The notes under the pieces were generated by a model. The model did no database searches, was not told the origin of the DNA, and saw nothing but the letters and a program-made list of their open reading frames with translations. From positions 62,001 to 126,000 of the forward strand of contig JAGWON010000008.1 of NCBI GenBank assembly GCA_028871055.1: DNA of 64,000 nt, read 5' to 3'. The translations under genes and the position numbers were made by a program. Within the stretch, counting starts at the first letter, position 1. Every line of letters begins with the position of its first letter. Source of the DNA: Alphaproteobacteria bacterium (GTDB taxonomy: Bacteria; Pseudomonadota; Alphaproteobacteria; ATCC43930; CGMCC-115725). Positions 34,032-42,329 of the stretch are shown in pieces.

Positions 34032-35440
34032 AGCACCTTGCCCGGGTTCATGATGCCGTCGGGGTCGAGCGCCGCCTTCACCCGCCGCATCATCTCGAGC
34101 TCGAGCGGCGCGGCGTAATGCGCGAGCTCGTCGCGCCGCATCAGGCCGATGCCGTGCTCGGCGCTGATCGAGCCGCCGAGCGAGACGACGATGTCGTGGA
34201 CGATGCGGTTGAACTCGGCCCAGCGCTTCAGATAGACGGATTTGTCGGCACCCGCCGGTTGCATCAGGTTGAAATGGATGTTGCCGTCGCCGACGTGACC
34301 GAAAGGATAAGGCCGGATGCCGGGCAGACGCGCGCCGACCGCCGTACTCCCGCGGACGATGAATTCCGCCACCTTGCTGACCGGCACCGAGACGTCGTGC
34401 TTGATGCTGCCGCCGAGCTTTTCCTGCAGTTCGGCGACCCCGGCGCGGATGCGCCACAGTTCGCGGCGCTGCGCTTCGCTTTCGGCGATGGTGCCGTCCT
34501 GCACCAGATTCGCCGCCATCGCCACGGCGAGCAGCGCCTCGAGCGCCGCGCGGAGATTCGCGCCACTGCGGCTGGTCGAGATCTCGACCAGCGCGTACCA
34601 CGGGTGTCGGGCGGCGAGCGGATCGTGGAAGCCCTGGCCGTGCTGCACCACGTTGTCGATGCCGATGCGCGGGATGAGCTCGAAGCCGGTGAGCTGATCG
34701 CCGGTCGCGGCGCGGGCGCGCGCGAATAGCTCCATCACGTCCTCGACGCGCTTCAGGCCGACCAGCGCGGTCTCGACCTCGCGCGGGCGCGGGAAGAGCT
34801 TGAGCGTCGCCGCCGTGATGACGCCGAGCGTGCCCTCGGCGCCGATGAAGAGCTGTTTCAGGTCGTAGCCGGTGTTGTTCTTGCGCAGGCCGCGCAGCCC
34901 GTTCCACACCCGTCCATCCGGCAGCACGACTTCGAGGCCGAGCGCAAGCTCGCGCGCGTTGCCGTAGCGCAGCACGTTGATGCCGCCAGCATTGGTCGAC
35001 AGGTTGCCGCCGATCTGGCACGAGCCCTCGGCGCCGAGGCTCAGCGGGAAGAGGCGGTCGGCCGCCTCGGCGGCGCGCTGCAACTCGGCCAATACGCACC
35101 CCGCTTCGGCGGTGATGGTGAAGTTGAGCGCGTCGAGCGCGCGGACGCGGTTCATGCGGCCGAGATTGATGAGGACGCCGTCCTTGCCGGCGACCGCGCC
35201 GCCCGACAGGCCGGTGTTACCGCCCTGCGGATAGACCGGCAGGCGGGCTTCGGCGCAGATCGCCACCAGCTGCGCGACTTCCTCGGTCGCGGCCGGCCGC
35301 AGCACGGCGAGCGCGGCGCCGCGATAGAGGCCCCGCTGCTCGTGGAAATAGGGCTCGGCGTCGGCGCCCTCGACCACACCCTTCGGCCCGACGACGGATT
35401 TGAGGCGCGCGATCGCGTCGGCTGGGACGATGGTGTCCAT
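34028..35440 (-). CDS. FAD-binding dehydrogenase, D-lactate/D-2-hydroxyglutarate type
   Basis: A 470-residue flavoprotein of the VAO/GlcD family. The FAD-binding PCMH domain (about 40-215) has PVYPQGGNTGLSGGAV and GSCQIGGNLSTNAGGINVLRYGN; the C-terminal FAD-oxidase domain (about 220-465) has NLMQPAGAD...HFN and the metal-site ISAEHGIGLMRRDEL near residue 430. It oxidises D-2-hydroxy acids and passes electrons to ETF or a cytochrome. It overlaps the acyl-CoA dehydrogenase gene by 4 bases, which fits a shared ETF-linked acid catabolism. Confidence 0.88.
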   Translation of the reverse strand: MDTIVPADAIARLKSVVGPKGVVEGADAEPYFHEQRGLYRGAALAVLRPAATEEVAQLVAICAEARLPVYPQGGNTGLSGGAVAGKDGVLINLGRMNRVRALDALNFTITAEAGCVLAELQRAAEAADRLFPLSLGAEGSCQIGGNLSTNAGGINVLRYGNARELALGLEVVLPDGRVWNGLRGLRKNNTGYDLKQLFIGAEGTLGVITAATLKLFPRPREVETALVGLKRVEDVMELFARARAATGDQLTGFELIPRIGIDNVVQHGQGFHDPLAARHPWYALVEISTSRSGANLRAALEALLAVAMAANLVQDGTIAESEAQRRELWRIRAGVAELQEKLGGSIKHDVSVPVSKVAEFIVRGSTAVGARLPGIRPYPFGHVGDGNIHFNLMQPAGADKSVYLKRWAEFNRIVHDIVVSLGGSISAEHGIGLMRRDELAHYAAPLELEMMRRVKAALDPDGIMNPGKVL

Positions 35441-35481
35441 GGCTAAAGCCCTATCGCTCCCGACGGGGTGCCGTCCAGTCC

Positions 35482-36429
35482 TCAGTTGGACCGGCCACGC
35501 GCGGCGCGGCGCAGGCGGTCGTTGATCGCGGCGCCGAGGCCGGTCTCGGGAATCGGCATGACGGCGATGGCCTTGAAGCGCGGCTGGTCGAGCGTGCGCA
35601 ACGCCGCGAACAGGTTGGCCGCCGCCTCGCCGAGATCGCGCGACAGCGACAGGTTGATCGTTTCGGCCGCGCCCGGCAGCGGCGCACCGAAGGCGAGCAG
35701 CGCCTCGTCCGCGGCGACCGCGGTCGCCTCGAGGCGCAGCGGCCGCGCCGGTGCGTAATGGCGCTCGAGCCGGCCCGGCGAGCGCGGCGCATTATCGTCG
35801 CCGGCGCCGGCCAGCGGACCGAGCGCGGCTTCGATCTGCTCGCGGGTCACGCCCCCAGGCCGCAACAGCGCTGGCCGTTCTTCGGATACATCGAGCACGG
35901 TGGATTCGATGCCGACGCGGCACGGTCCGCCGTCGAGCACCGCGGCGATGCGGCCGTCGAGCTCGGCGATGACGTGGTCGGCGGTGGTCGGGCTGACATG
36001 GCCCGAGCGATTGGCGCTGGGCGCGGCGAGGGGCCGTCCGGTCGCGCGCAGCAGCGCCTGCGCCAGGGCGTGCGCCGGCGCGCGCAGCGCGACGGTATCG
36101 AGCCCGGCGCTCGCCAGACGCGAGACCGGACAATCGGCGCGGCGCTTCAGCACCAGGCTCAGCGGACCGGGCCAGAAGCGCCGCGCGAGATCGCGCGCCC
36201 GCTCGTCGAACACCGCGAGCAGCTCCGCGGCGGCAAGACTTTCGACATGGACGATCAGCGGATTGAACTGCGGCCGCTCCTTGGCGGCGAAGATCGCGGC
36301 CACGGCGCGATCGTTGGTGGCGTCGCCGCCGAGGCCATAGACCGTCTCGGTCGGAAAGGCGACCAGCGCGCCCTGCACGAGCAGTTCCGCCGCGCGACCC
36401 AGGCTCGCGCCGGTCAATCGCTCGATCAC
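35482..36429 (-). CDS. tsaC: L-threonylcarbamoyladenylate synthase
   Basis: A 315-residue Sua5-type enzyme that makes threonylcarbamoyl-AMP from threonine, bicarbonate and ATP for tRNA t6A37 modification. The YrdC domain (about 5-190) has ALVAFPTETVYGLGGDATND, KERPQFNPLIVH and the PSANRSGHVSPT segment; a C-terminal Sua5 domain (about 205-310) ends the long form. The GTG at 36429 overlaps the cysQ stop codon. Confidence 0.93.
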   Translation of the reverse strand: MIERLTGASLGRAAELLVQGALVAFPTETVYGLGGDATNDRAVAAIFAAKERPQFNPLIVHVESLAAAELLAVFDERARDLARRFWPGPLSLVLKRRADCPVSRLASAGLDTVALRAPAHALAQALLRATGRPLAAPSANRSGHVSPTTADHVIAELDGRIAAVLDGGPCRVGIESTVLDVSEERPALLRPGGVTREQIEAALGPLAGAGDDNAPRSPGRLERHYAPARPLRLEATAVAADEALLAFGAPLPGAAETINLSLSRDLGEAAANLFAALRTLDQPRFKAIAVMPIPETGLGAAINDRLRRAARGRSN

Positions 36430-37196
36430 GTCCGGCCGCGCGCGACGAACGCCGGATTGCGGTAGGCCGGCTTGCCGTAGCCGAGCCGCGCGCCGTCGAG
36501 CGTGGTGACGCTGCCGCCTGCCGCCTCGAGGATTGCCTGGCCGGCGGCGGTGTCCCACTCGCAGGTCTCGCCGTAGCGCGGGTAGTGATCGGCTGTGCCT
36601 TCGGCGATGAGGCAGAACTTGACCGCGCTGCCCATCGGCCGGTGCACGGCGCCGGACACGGTCTCGAGATAGGCGTTGATCCGCCGTGATACGCCATGGA
36701 GACGGCTCGACAGAACGATGGGGTTGGCCGGCGCAAAGCGGGCGGCGATCTTTTCGGGCTTACCGCCGGCGCGTTGGCGCGTCGCGGTGCCCGGACCGGC
36801 GGCGGCATAGGTCGTGTGCTGCGTCGGCACGCCGACGACGCCGAGCACCGGCCAGCCGTTCTCGATCAGGCCGATATTGACGGTGAACTCGTCGCTGCGG
36901 TCGACGAAACCGCGCGTGCCGTCGAGCGGATCGACCAGCCAATAGCGCGGCGCCAGCGTCGCCGGCAGGCCCGAGGCCGCGACCTGCTCCTCGGCGACGA
37001 TCGGGATGTCGGGCGCGGCCCGTTCGAGCACGGCGACGATCAGCCGCTCGGCCTCCTCGTCGGCCAGCGTCACCGGCGACTGGTCGGCCTTGCGCCGCAC
37101 CTCGAAGGGCGTGGCGTAGATCTTGAGGATCGCGGCGGCGGCGGCTTCCGCGCCGCGGCGGGCGGCTTCGAGCAGGGCCGTGCGGCTCGCCGTCAA
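36426..37196 (-). CDS. cysQ: 3'(2'),5'-bisphosphate nucleotidase CysQ
   Basis: A 256-residue Mg-dependent phosphatase of the inositol monophosphatase fold that removes 3'-phosphoadenosine 5'-phosphate. Metal site motifs are IVAEEQ (E of motif 1), LVDPLDGTRGFVDR (DPxDGT) and CEWDTAAGQAILEAAGG (WDxAAG). The start is a TTG at 37196 that overlaps the TGA of the upstream gene (TTGA); no ATG fits the family N-terminus. Both flanking junctions are translationally coupled. Confidence 0.9.
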   Translation of the reverse strand: MTASRTALLEAARRGAEAAAAAILKIYATPFEVRRKADQSPVTLADEEAERLIVAVLERAAPDIPIVAEEQVAASGLPATLAPRYWLVDPLDGTRGFVDRSDEFTVNIGLIENGWPVLGVVGVPTQHTTYAAAGPGTATRQRAGGKPEKIAARFAPANPIVLSSRLHGVSRRINAYLETVSGAVHRPMGSAVKFCLIAEGTADHYPRYGETCEWDTAAGQAILEAAGGSVTTLDGARLGYGKPAYRNPAFVARGRT

Positions 37197-39517
37197 CGGC
37201 GCGCCTGCCGGATTGCGCGCCACACGGCGTGCGGCGTCGCCGGCATCTCGATGGTCGCGATGCCGAGGCCGGCGAGGGCGTCGACTACGGCGTTCATCAC
37301 CGCCGGCGGCGCGCCGATGGCGCCGGCCTCGCCCGCGCCCTTGATGCCGAGCGGATTGGTTCGGCACGGCACGACGTTGGTGGCGAACTCGATCGCCGGC
37401 ATGTCGGCGGCGTGAGGCAGCGCGTAGTCCATGAACGAGCCGGTGAGCAGCTGGCCGCCGGCGTCGTAGACGCAGCCCTCGATCAGCGCCTGGCCGATGC
37501 CCTGGACCACGCCGCCGTGCACCTGGCCGGCGAGCAGCAGCGGATTCACCACGTTGCCGAAATCGTCGACCACGACGTAGCGCAGTACGGCGGTGACGCC
37601 GGTTTCGGGATCGATCTCGACCTCGCAGACGTGGCAGCCGTTGGGAAAGGTGTGCGCGGCCGGAAGGTAATGCGCCTTCTCGTCGAAGCCCGGCTCGAAG
37701 CCCGCCGGCAGCAGCAGCGGATTGAACGCTGCCTGCGCGATCTCGGCGATGCCGACCCGCTTGTCCGTTCCGGCGACGGTATAGAATCCGTCGGCGAATT
37801 CGATGTCGGCCTCGGCGGCCTCGAGCCGATGCGCGGCGATCGTCTTGCCCTTGTCGATGAGGCGCCGGACGGCGATACCAAGCGCGTTGCCCGCGACCGG
37901 CAGCGAGCGCGAGCCGCCGGTGCCCCGGCCGAAGCCGACTATGTCGGTGTCGCCCTGATGCACGCGCACGCGCTCGAAGGGTAGACCGAGACCGTCGGCG
38001 ACGAGCTGCGCGTAGGCGGTCTGATGGCCCTGGCCGGTCGATTGCGAGCCGACGATGACGGTGACCGCGCCGCTCGTATCGAAGCGGATCTCGGCCATCT
38101 CGTCGAAGCCGCCGCCGCATTGCTCGATATAGGTCGAGACGCCGAGACCGCGCAGCTTGCCGCGCGCCTGCGATTGCGCCCGGCGCGCGGCGAAGCCGTC
38201 GGCGTCGGCGTGCGCGAGCGCGTCGGCGAGGTTCTTGGCGAATTCGCCGCTGTCGTAGGTCATGCCGAGCGCGGTCTTGAACGGCATGGCGTCGGGCGGA
38301 ATGAAGTTGCGGCGGCGCAGTTCGGTCGGCCGCACGCCGAGCTGGCGCGCGGCGTGATCGACCAGCCGCTCGAGCACGTAATTGGCCTCGGGCCGGCCGG
38401 CGCCGCGATAGGCGTCGACCGGGACGGTGTTGGTGTAGACGCCCTTGACGCGCACCACCGCGGCCGGCGTGCGATAGACGCCGGCCAGCATCGCGGTGCC
38501 CGCCATGGTCGGAATGAAGGTGCCGAAATTCGACAGATAGGCGCCGAGATTGGCGACGGTCTCGACGTCGATCGCCAGGAAGTTGAGGCCGGCGTCGAGC
38601 GCCAACCGCGCGCGCGTGACATTATCGCGGCCATGCGCGTCGGTGAGGAAGGATTCGCTCCGCTCGCCGATCCATTTCACCGGCATGCCGAGCTTGCGCG
38701 CCGCATGGAGCACCAGGCCCTGCTCGGGATAGAGGAACAGCTTCATGCCGAAACCGCCGCCGACGTCGGGCGTCACCACGCGGAAGCGGTTCTCGGGCAG
38801 CTTGAAGACGTTGGCCGCGAGCAGCCGGCGGATCGCGTGCGAGCCCTGGGTCGAGGTATAGAGCGTGAAGCGTTCCTCGCCGGCATCGTACGATCCCAGC
38901 GCGCCGCGCGGCTCCATCGAATTGGCGACGATGCGGTTGTTGACCATGCTCAGCTCGACGACGTGCCGCGCCTTGGCGAACGCGGCCTCGACCGCCTTGC
39001 GATTGCCGCTCTCCCAGTCGAAGCAGAGGTTGCTCGGAATGTCGTCCCAGACCAGCTTCTGGCCGGGCGCAGCCGCGCCGGCGGTGTCCGCGACCGCGGG
39101 CAGAATCTCGTAATCGACCCGGATCAGTTCGGCGGCGTCCTTGGCGGCGGCGACGGTCTCGGCGACGACGAAAGCGATGCCGTCCCCAACGTGCCGCGCG
39201 CGGCCGACCGCGAGCAGCGGATGCTCGACCATCCGGATGCGGCTGCCGTCGCGGTTCTTGAGCGGCACGACGCAGGGAATCCGGCCGATGCCGTCGCGCT
39301 CGAGATCGGCGCCGGTGAAGACGGCAAAAACGCCGGGCGCCGCCCGCGCCGCCGCCGCGTCGATGGCGCGGATCGTCGCGTGCGCATGCGGCGAGCGCAG
39401 GACGTAGCCCGCCGCATGGCGCGGCAATACGATGTCGTCGGTGTAGCGGCCGCTGCCGGTGATGAAGCGGCGATCCTCGCTGCGCCGCACCGGCTGGCCC
39501 ATGCCGAACTGTCCCAT
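37193..39517 (-). CDS. xanthine dehydrogenase-family molybdopterin-binding large subunit
   Basis: A 774-residue large subunit of the molybdenum hydroxylase family. GSGRYTDDI near the start, TQGSHAIRRLLA, PDVGGGFGMKLFLYPEQ (about 244-260), AYRGAGRPEANYVLERL (about 336-352), and the catalytic glutamate in GIKGAGEAGAIGAPPAV near the C-terminus are seen. The AYRGAG form is unlike the AYRC motif of true CO dehydrogenase CoxL, so it is an aldehyde, xanthine or other N-heterocycle hydroxylase type. No [2Fe-2S] or FAD subunit gene is adjacent, so partners must be encoded elsewhere. The ATG at 39517 is used; 39502 is possible. Confidence 0.88.
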   Translation of the reverse strand: MGQFGMGQPVRRSEDRRFITGSGRYTDDIVLPRHAAGYVLRSPHAHATIRAIDAAAARAAPGVFAVFTGADLERDGIGRIPCVVPLKNRDGSRIRMVEHPLLAVGRARHVGDGIAFVVAETVAAAKDAAELIRVDYEILPAVADTAGAAAPGQKLVWDDIPSNLCFDWESGNRKAVEAAFAKARHVVELSMVNNRIVANSMEPRGALGSYDAGEERFTLYTSTQGSHAIRRLLAANVFKLPENRFRVVTPDVGGGFGMKLFLYPEQGLVLHAARKLGMPVKWIGERSESFLTDAHGRDNVTRARLALDAGLNFLAIDVETVANLGAYLSNFGTFIPTMAGTAMLAGVYRTPAAVVRVKGVYTNTVPVDAYRGAGRPEANYVLERLVDHAARQLGVRPTELRRRNFIPPDAMPFKTALGMTYDSGEFAKNLADALAHADADGFAARRAQSQARGKLRGLGVSTYIEQCGGGFDEMAEIRFDTSGAVTVIVGSQSTGQGHQTAYAQLVADGLGLPFERVRVHQGDTDIVGFGRGTGGSRSLPVAGNALGIAVRRLIDKGKTIAAHRLEAAEADIEFADGFYTVAGTDKRVGIAEIAQAAFNPLLLPAGFEPGFDEKAHYLPAAHTFPNGCHVCEVEIDPETGVTAVLRYVVVDDFGNVVNPLLLAGQVHGGVVQGIGQALIEGCVYDAGGQLLTGSFMDYALPHAADMPAIEFATNVVPCRTNPLGIKGAGEAGAIGAPPAVMNAVVDALAGLGIATIEMPATPHAVWRAIRQARR

Positions 39518-39624
39518 TGGCGGAGAATCTCGGTCTTGGGAATGAAGGCCGGTAAAATAGCGGCGGATGCACGGGCCGACCAATCCCTTTTTCGCCCGGT
39601 TGCCATGACCGAACGGAGACAGCG

Positions 39625-40344
39625 ATGTGCGGGCGCTACACGCTGACGACGCCGGCCGAGGTGCTGCACGATGTGTTCGGCTTCGTCGAGCGGCCGAACC
39701 TGCCGGCGCGCTACAACATCGCGCCGAGCCAGGAGGCGCCGGTCATGCGCCAGCGCCGCCAACCCAAGGGCGAGCGCACGGTGCAGAGCCTGCGCTGGGG
39801 GCTGATCCCGTCCTGGGCCAAGGACGCGCGCATCGCGTCGTCGCTGATCAACGCGCGCGCCGAAACCCTGTCGTCGCGGCCGGCCTTCGCCAAGGCGCTG
39901 CGCCAGCGGCGCTGTGCCGCGCTGGCCGACGGCTTCTACGACTGGTCGGGCGAGGGCGCGGCGAGGCAGCCCTATCTGGTGACGCGGCGCGACGGCGCGC
40001 CCTTCGCCTTCGCCGGTCTATGGGACCGCTGGATCGAGCGCCGGGACGGCGCCGCGACGCCGGTCGATACGTTCACCATCGTCACCACCGCGGCGAACGA
40101 GTTGCTGCGGCAACTGCATCCGCGCATGCCGGTGATCCTGACGGGCGCAGCGCTCGATGCCTGGCTCGATCCCGAGAGCAATCCGGTGCGCATCGCGGCC
40201 GCGCTGCGCGGCGCGCCGAGCGCGGCGCTGCGCTACGTGCCAGTGAGCAAGCGGGTGAATTCGGCGCGCGTCGACGAGCCGGAGCTGGCGGCGCCAGTCG
40301 GGCCGGAGACGGTCGGCATGGATGCCGGCGCATCGATCCAGTAG
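39625..40344 (+). CDS. SRAP-domain protein (YedK/HMCES)
   Basis: A 239-residue SOS-response-associated peptidase-fold protein that forms a covalent thiazolidine link with abasic sites in single-stranded DNA. Catalytic C2 (MCGRYTLTTP), N in ARYNIAPSQ, E in INARAETL, and H in HPRMPVIL form the known active site. RWGLIPSWAKD and FYDWSG are additional family motifs. It has a monocistronic appearance. Confidence 0.94.
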   Translation: MCGRYTLTTPAEVLHDVFGFVERPNLPARYNIAPSQEAPVMRQRRQPKGERTVQSLRWGLIPSWAKDARIASSLINARAETLSSRPAFAKALRQRRCAALADGFYDWSGEGAARQPYLVTRRDGAPFAFAGLWDRWIERRDGAATPVDTFTIVTTAANELLRQLHPRMPVILTGAALDAWLDPESNPVRIAAALRGAPSAALRYVPVSKRVNSARVDEPELAAPVGPETVGMDAGASIQ

Positions 40345-40386
40345 GCTCGGCGCGGCACGGAACATCGGTCGGTTCGGAAAACGGAA

Positions 40387-41376
40387 ATGGCAGAGATTTC
40401 GGCCGCATTCGGCACATCGCATACGCCGATGCTGAACAGTCCGGCGGAGGACTTCCCGAAGCACGCGGCCCTCGATCGCGCAAGCCGCCCGCTCTACGAC
40501 AAATCCGGACGCCGCAGCACCTATGACGAGCTCGAGCGCAACGGCGATCCGACGATCCTGCGCGAGATCACGCCTGCGGTGCTGGCGGAGAAGGCGGCGC
40601 GCTGCCAGGCCGGCATCGCTCGCCTGGCCGACGCCATCCGCGATGCGGCGCTGGATGCGCTGATCGTCGTCGGTGACGACCAGCACGAGCAGTTCTTCGA
40701 CGACAACATGCCGGCAATCTCGCTCTTTTGCGGCGAGGAAATTCCGAACACCGTCGCGGCGCTGCCCGACGATGCGCCCGAATTCTGGAAGCAGGCGCGC
40801 GCGCAGTACCATGAGCCGTCCGGCACCCGCCATTATCCGGTGGCCGCGGCGCTGGCGCGGCATCTGATCGATGCCCTCGTCGAGCGCGAGTTCGACGTCA
40901 GCGTCTCGCAGCGCCTGTCGGTGGCGCGCGGCGAAGGGCACGCATTCGGCTTCGTCCACCGGCGGCTGATGGTCGATACGCCGATCCCGATCGTACCGAT
41001 TGCGCTCAACACGTATTACCCGCCGAACCAGCCGCCGCCGCGTCGTTGCTACCGCCTGGGGCAAGCGATCCGTGCAGCGACCGAAGCCTGGTCGCGGGAC
41101 CAACGCATCGGCATCCTCGCGTCGGGCGGGCTCAGCCACTTCGTCGTCGACGAAGCCCTCGATCGGCTGGTGCTGGATGCGTGCCGGCGCAAGGACGCCG
41201 CGGTACTGTCGTCGCTGCCGACGCAACGGCTCGAATCGGGCAGCTCCGAGATTCGCAACTGGATCGTCGTCGCCGGCGCGGCCGAGCAGCTCGCGCTGCG
41301 GTGGTGCGACTACATTCCGTGCTATCGCTCGACCGCGGGCACCGGGACCGGCGTCGCCTTCGCAACCTGGAGCTAG
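40387..41376 (+). CDS. LigB-type extradiol ring-cleavage dioxygenase
   Basis: A 329-residue member of the class III extradiol dioxygenases (protocatechuate 4,5-dioxygenase beta/LigB fold). H12 in GTSHTPML, the central DALIVVGDDQHEQFF segment and a late histidine in ASGGLSHFVVDEALDRL are candidate iron-site residues. No LigA-type alpha subunit is adjacent. The aromatic substrate cannot be predicted; 2-aminophenol, gallate or protocatechuate types are options. It overlaps the convergent DsbA-like gene by 4 bases. Confidence 0.82.
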   Translation: MAEISAAFGTSHTPMLNSPAEDFPKHAALDRASRPLYDKSGRRSTYDELERNGDPTILREITPAVLAEKAARCQAGIARLADAIRDAALDALIVVGDDQHEQFFDDNMPAISLFCGEEIPNTVAALPDDAPEFWKQARAQYHEPSGTRHYPVAAALARHLIDALVEREFDVSVSQRLSVARGEGHAFGFVHRRLMVDTPIPIVPIALNTYYPPNQPPPRRCYRLGQAIRAATEAWSRDQRIGILASGGLSHFVVDEALDRLVLDACRRKDAAVLSSLPTQRLESGSSEIRNWIVVAGAAEQLALRWCDYIPCYRSTAGTGTGVAFATWS

Positions 41377-42125
41377 CTGCCCTTCTTGTCCTTGCGGGCG
41401 GCGACGATGAGTTGGCGCAGGCCGTCGATGTCGACCGCGCCCATGGTGAGCTTGTCGCCGATCACCATCGCCGGCGTGGCGTCGACGCCGAGGGCGTCGG
41501 CAAGCGCGTAGTTGCGCTGGATAATCGCGTTGGTCTTGGCCGAGGCCATATCGTCCTTGAGCCGGGCCATGTCGAGGCCGGCTTCCTGCGCGACCTTCAT
41601 CACCGCGGCGTCGTCGATCGTGCCCCGGAGCGCCATCATGCGGTCGTGGAACGCCGCGTATTTGCCCTGCTTGCGCGCGGCGATGGCGACGCGCGAGGCA
41701 TAGACCGAGACCGGGCCGAGGATCGGGAACTCCTTGTAGACGACGCGGAGCTTGCCGTCCTCCTTGATCATCGCCTCGAGCGAGGGTTCGAGCGCCTTGC
41801 AGTAGGGACAGCGATAGTCGAAGAACTCGACCAGCGTCACGTCGCCCTTGGGATTGCCGCCGACCGCGGAATCGGGATCGTGCAGCAGCTCGGCGCGCCT
41901 GGCGACGATCGCCTTCTGCTGCTCCGCCGCCTTCGCCGCGGCGGCTTTCGCCTGCGCCGCTTTCAGCGAGTCCATGACCGTCTCGGGATGCTGAAGCAGA
42001 TAGTCGTGGATGATGCGGTCGAGCTGCTGCTTCTGCTGCGGCGAGAACGATTGCGCCGAGGCCGGCGGCGCCGCGACCAGGGCGACGGCGAGCACGGCCA
42101 GCATGGCGGTGGCGAATTCCGTCAT
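41373..42125 (-). CDS. exported DsbA-family thiol oxidoreductase
   Basis: A 250-residue periplasmic protein. Signal peptide 1-25 (cleavage near ASA/QS), an Ala/Gln-rich helical N-terminal extension (28-80), and a thioredoxin/DsbA domain with active-site C106-P-Y-C109 and the cis-proline loop DATPAMVIG. The N-terminal extension and the CPYC site are typical of alphaproteobacterial Com1/DsbA2-like proteins. AAGGAAG stands before the ATG at 42125, so the upstream ATGs are not used. Confidence 0.9.
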   Translation of the reverse strand: MTEFATAMLAVLAVALVAAPPASAQSFSPQQKQQLDRIIHDYLLQHPETVMDSLKAAQAKAAAAKAAEQQKAIVARRAELLHDPDSAVGGNPKGDVTLVEFFDYRCPYCKALEPSLEAMIKEDGKLRVVYKEFPILGPVSVYASRVAIAARKQGKYAAFHDRMMALRGTIDDAAVMKVAQEAGLDMARLKDDMASAKTNAIIQRNYALADALGVDATPAMVIGDKLTMGAVDIDGLRQLIVAARKDKKGS

Positions 42126-42185
42126 CGCGCTTCCTTTCATTCTACATTCTAAGAGCGAATTCCGTTCCGGCGAGATCACAATCGG

Positions 42186-42290
42186 TCGTCGTTCCCGCGC
42201 ACGCGGGAATCCAGGAGCGAGCGACGCGCCGCCGCCCCCGGATCAAGTCCGGGGCAGGCCTTGGACCCCCGCTTCCGCGGGGGTGACGGC
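42186..42290. repeat. dispersed palindromic repeat, CGTCATTCCCGCG family
   Basis: Starts TCGTCGTTCCCGCGCACGCG, passes GGGAATCCAGG and the inner palindrome CCCCGGATCAAGTCCGGGG, and ends in CCCGCTTCCGCGGGGGTGAC. It lies between the DsbA-like and M48 genes, which are read in the same direction. Same family as 12460-12557. Confidence 0.82.
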
Positions 42291-42329
42291 CAAGATTAAT
42301 CGACGTCATCGAAATCCCGCCTTCAGCCC

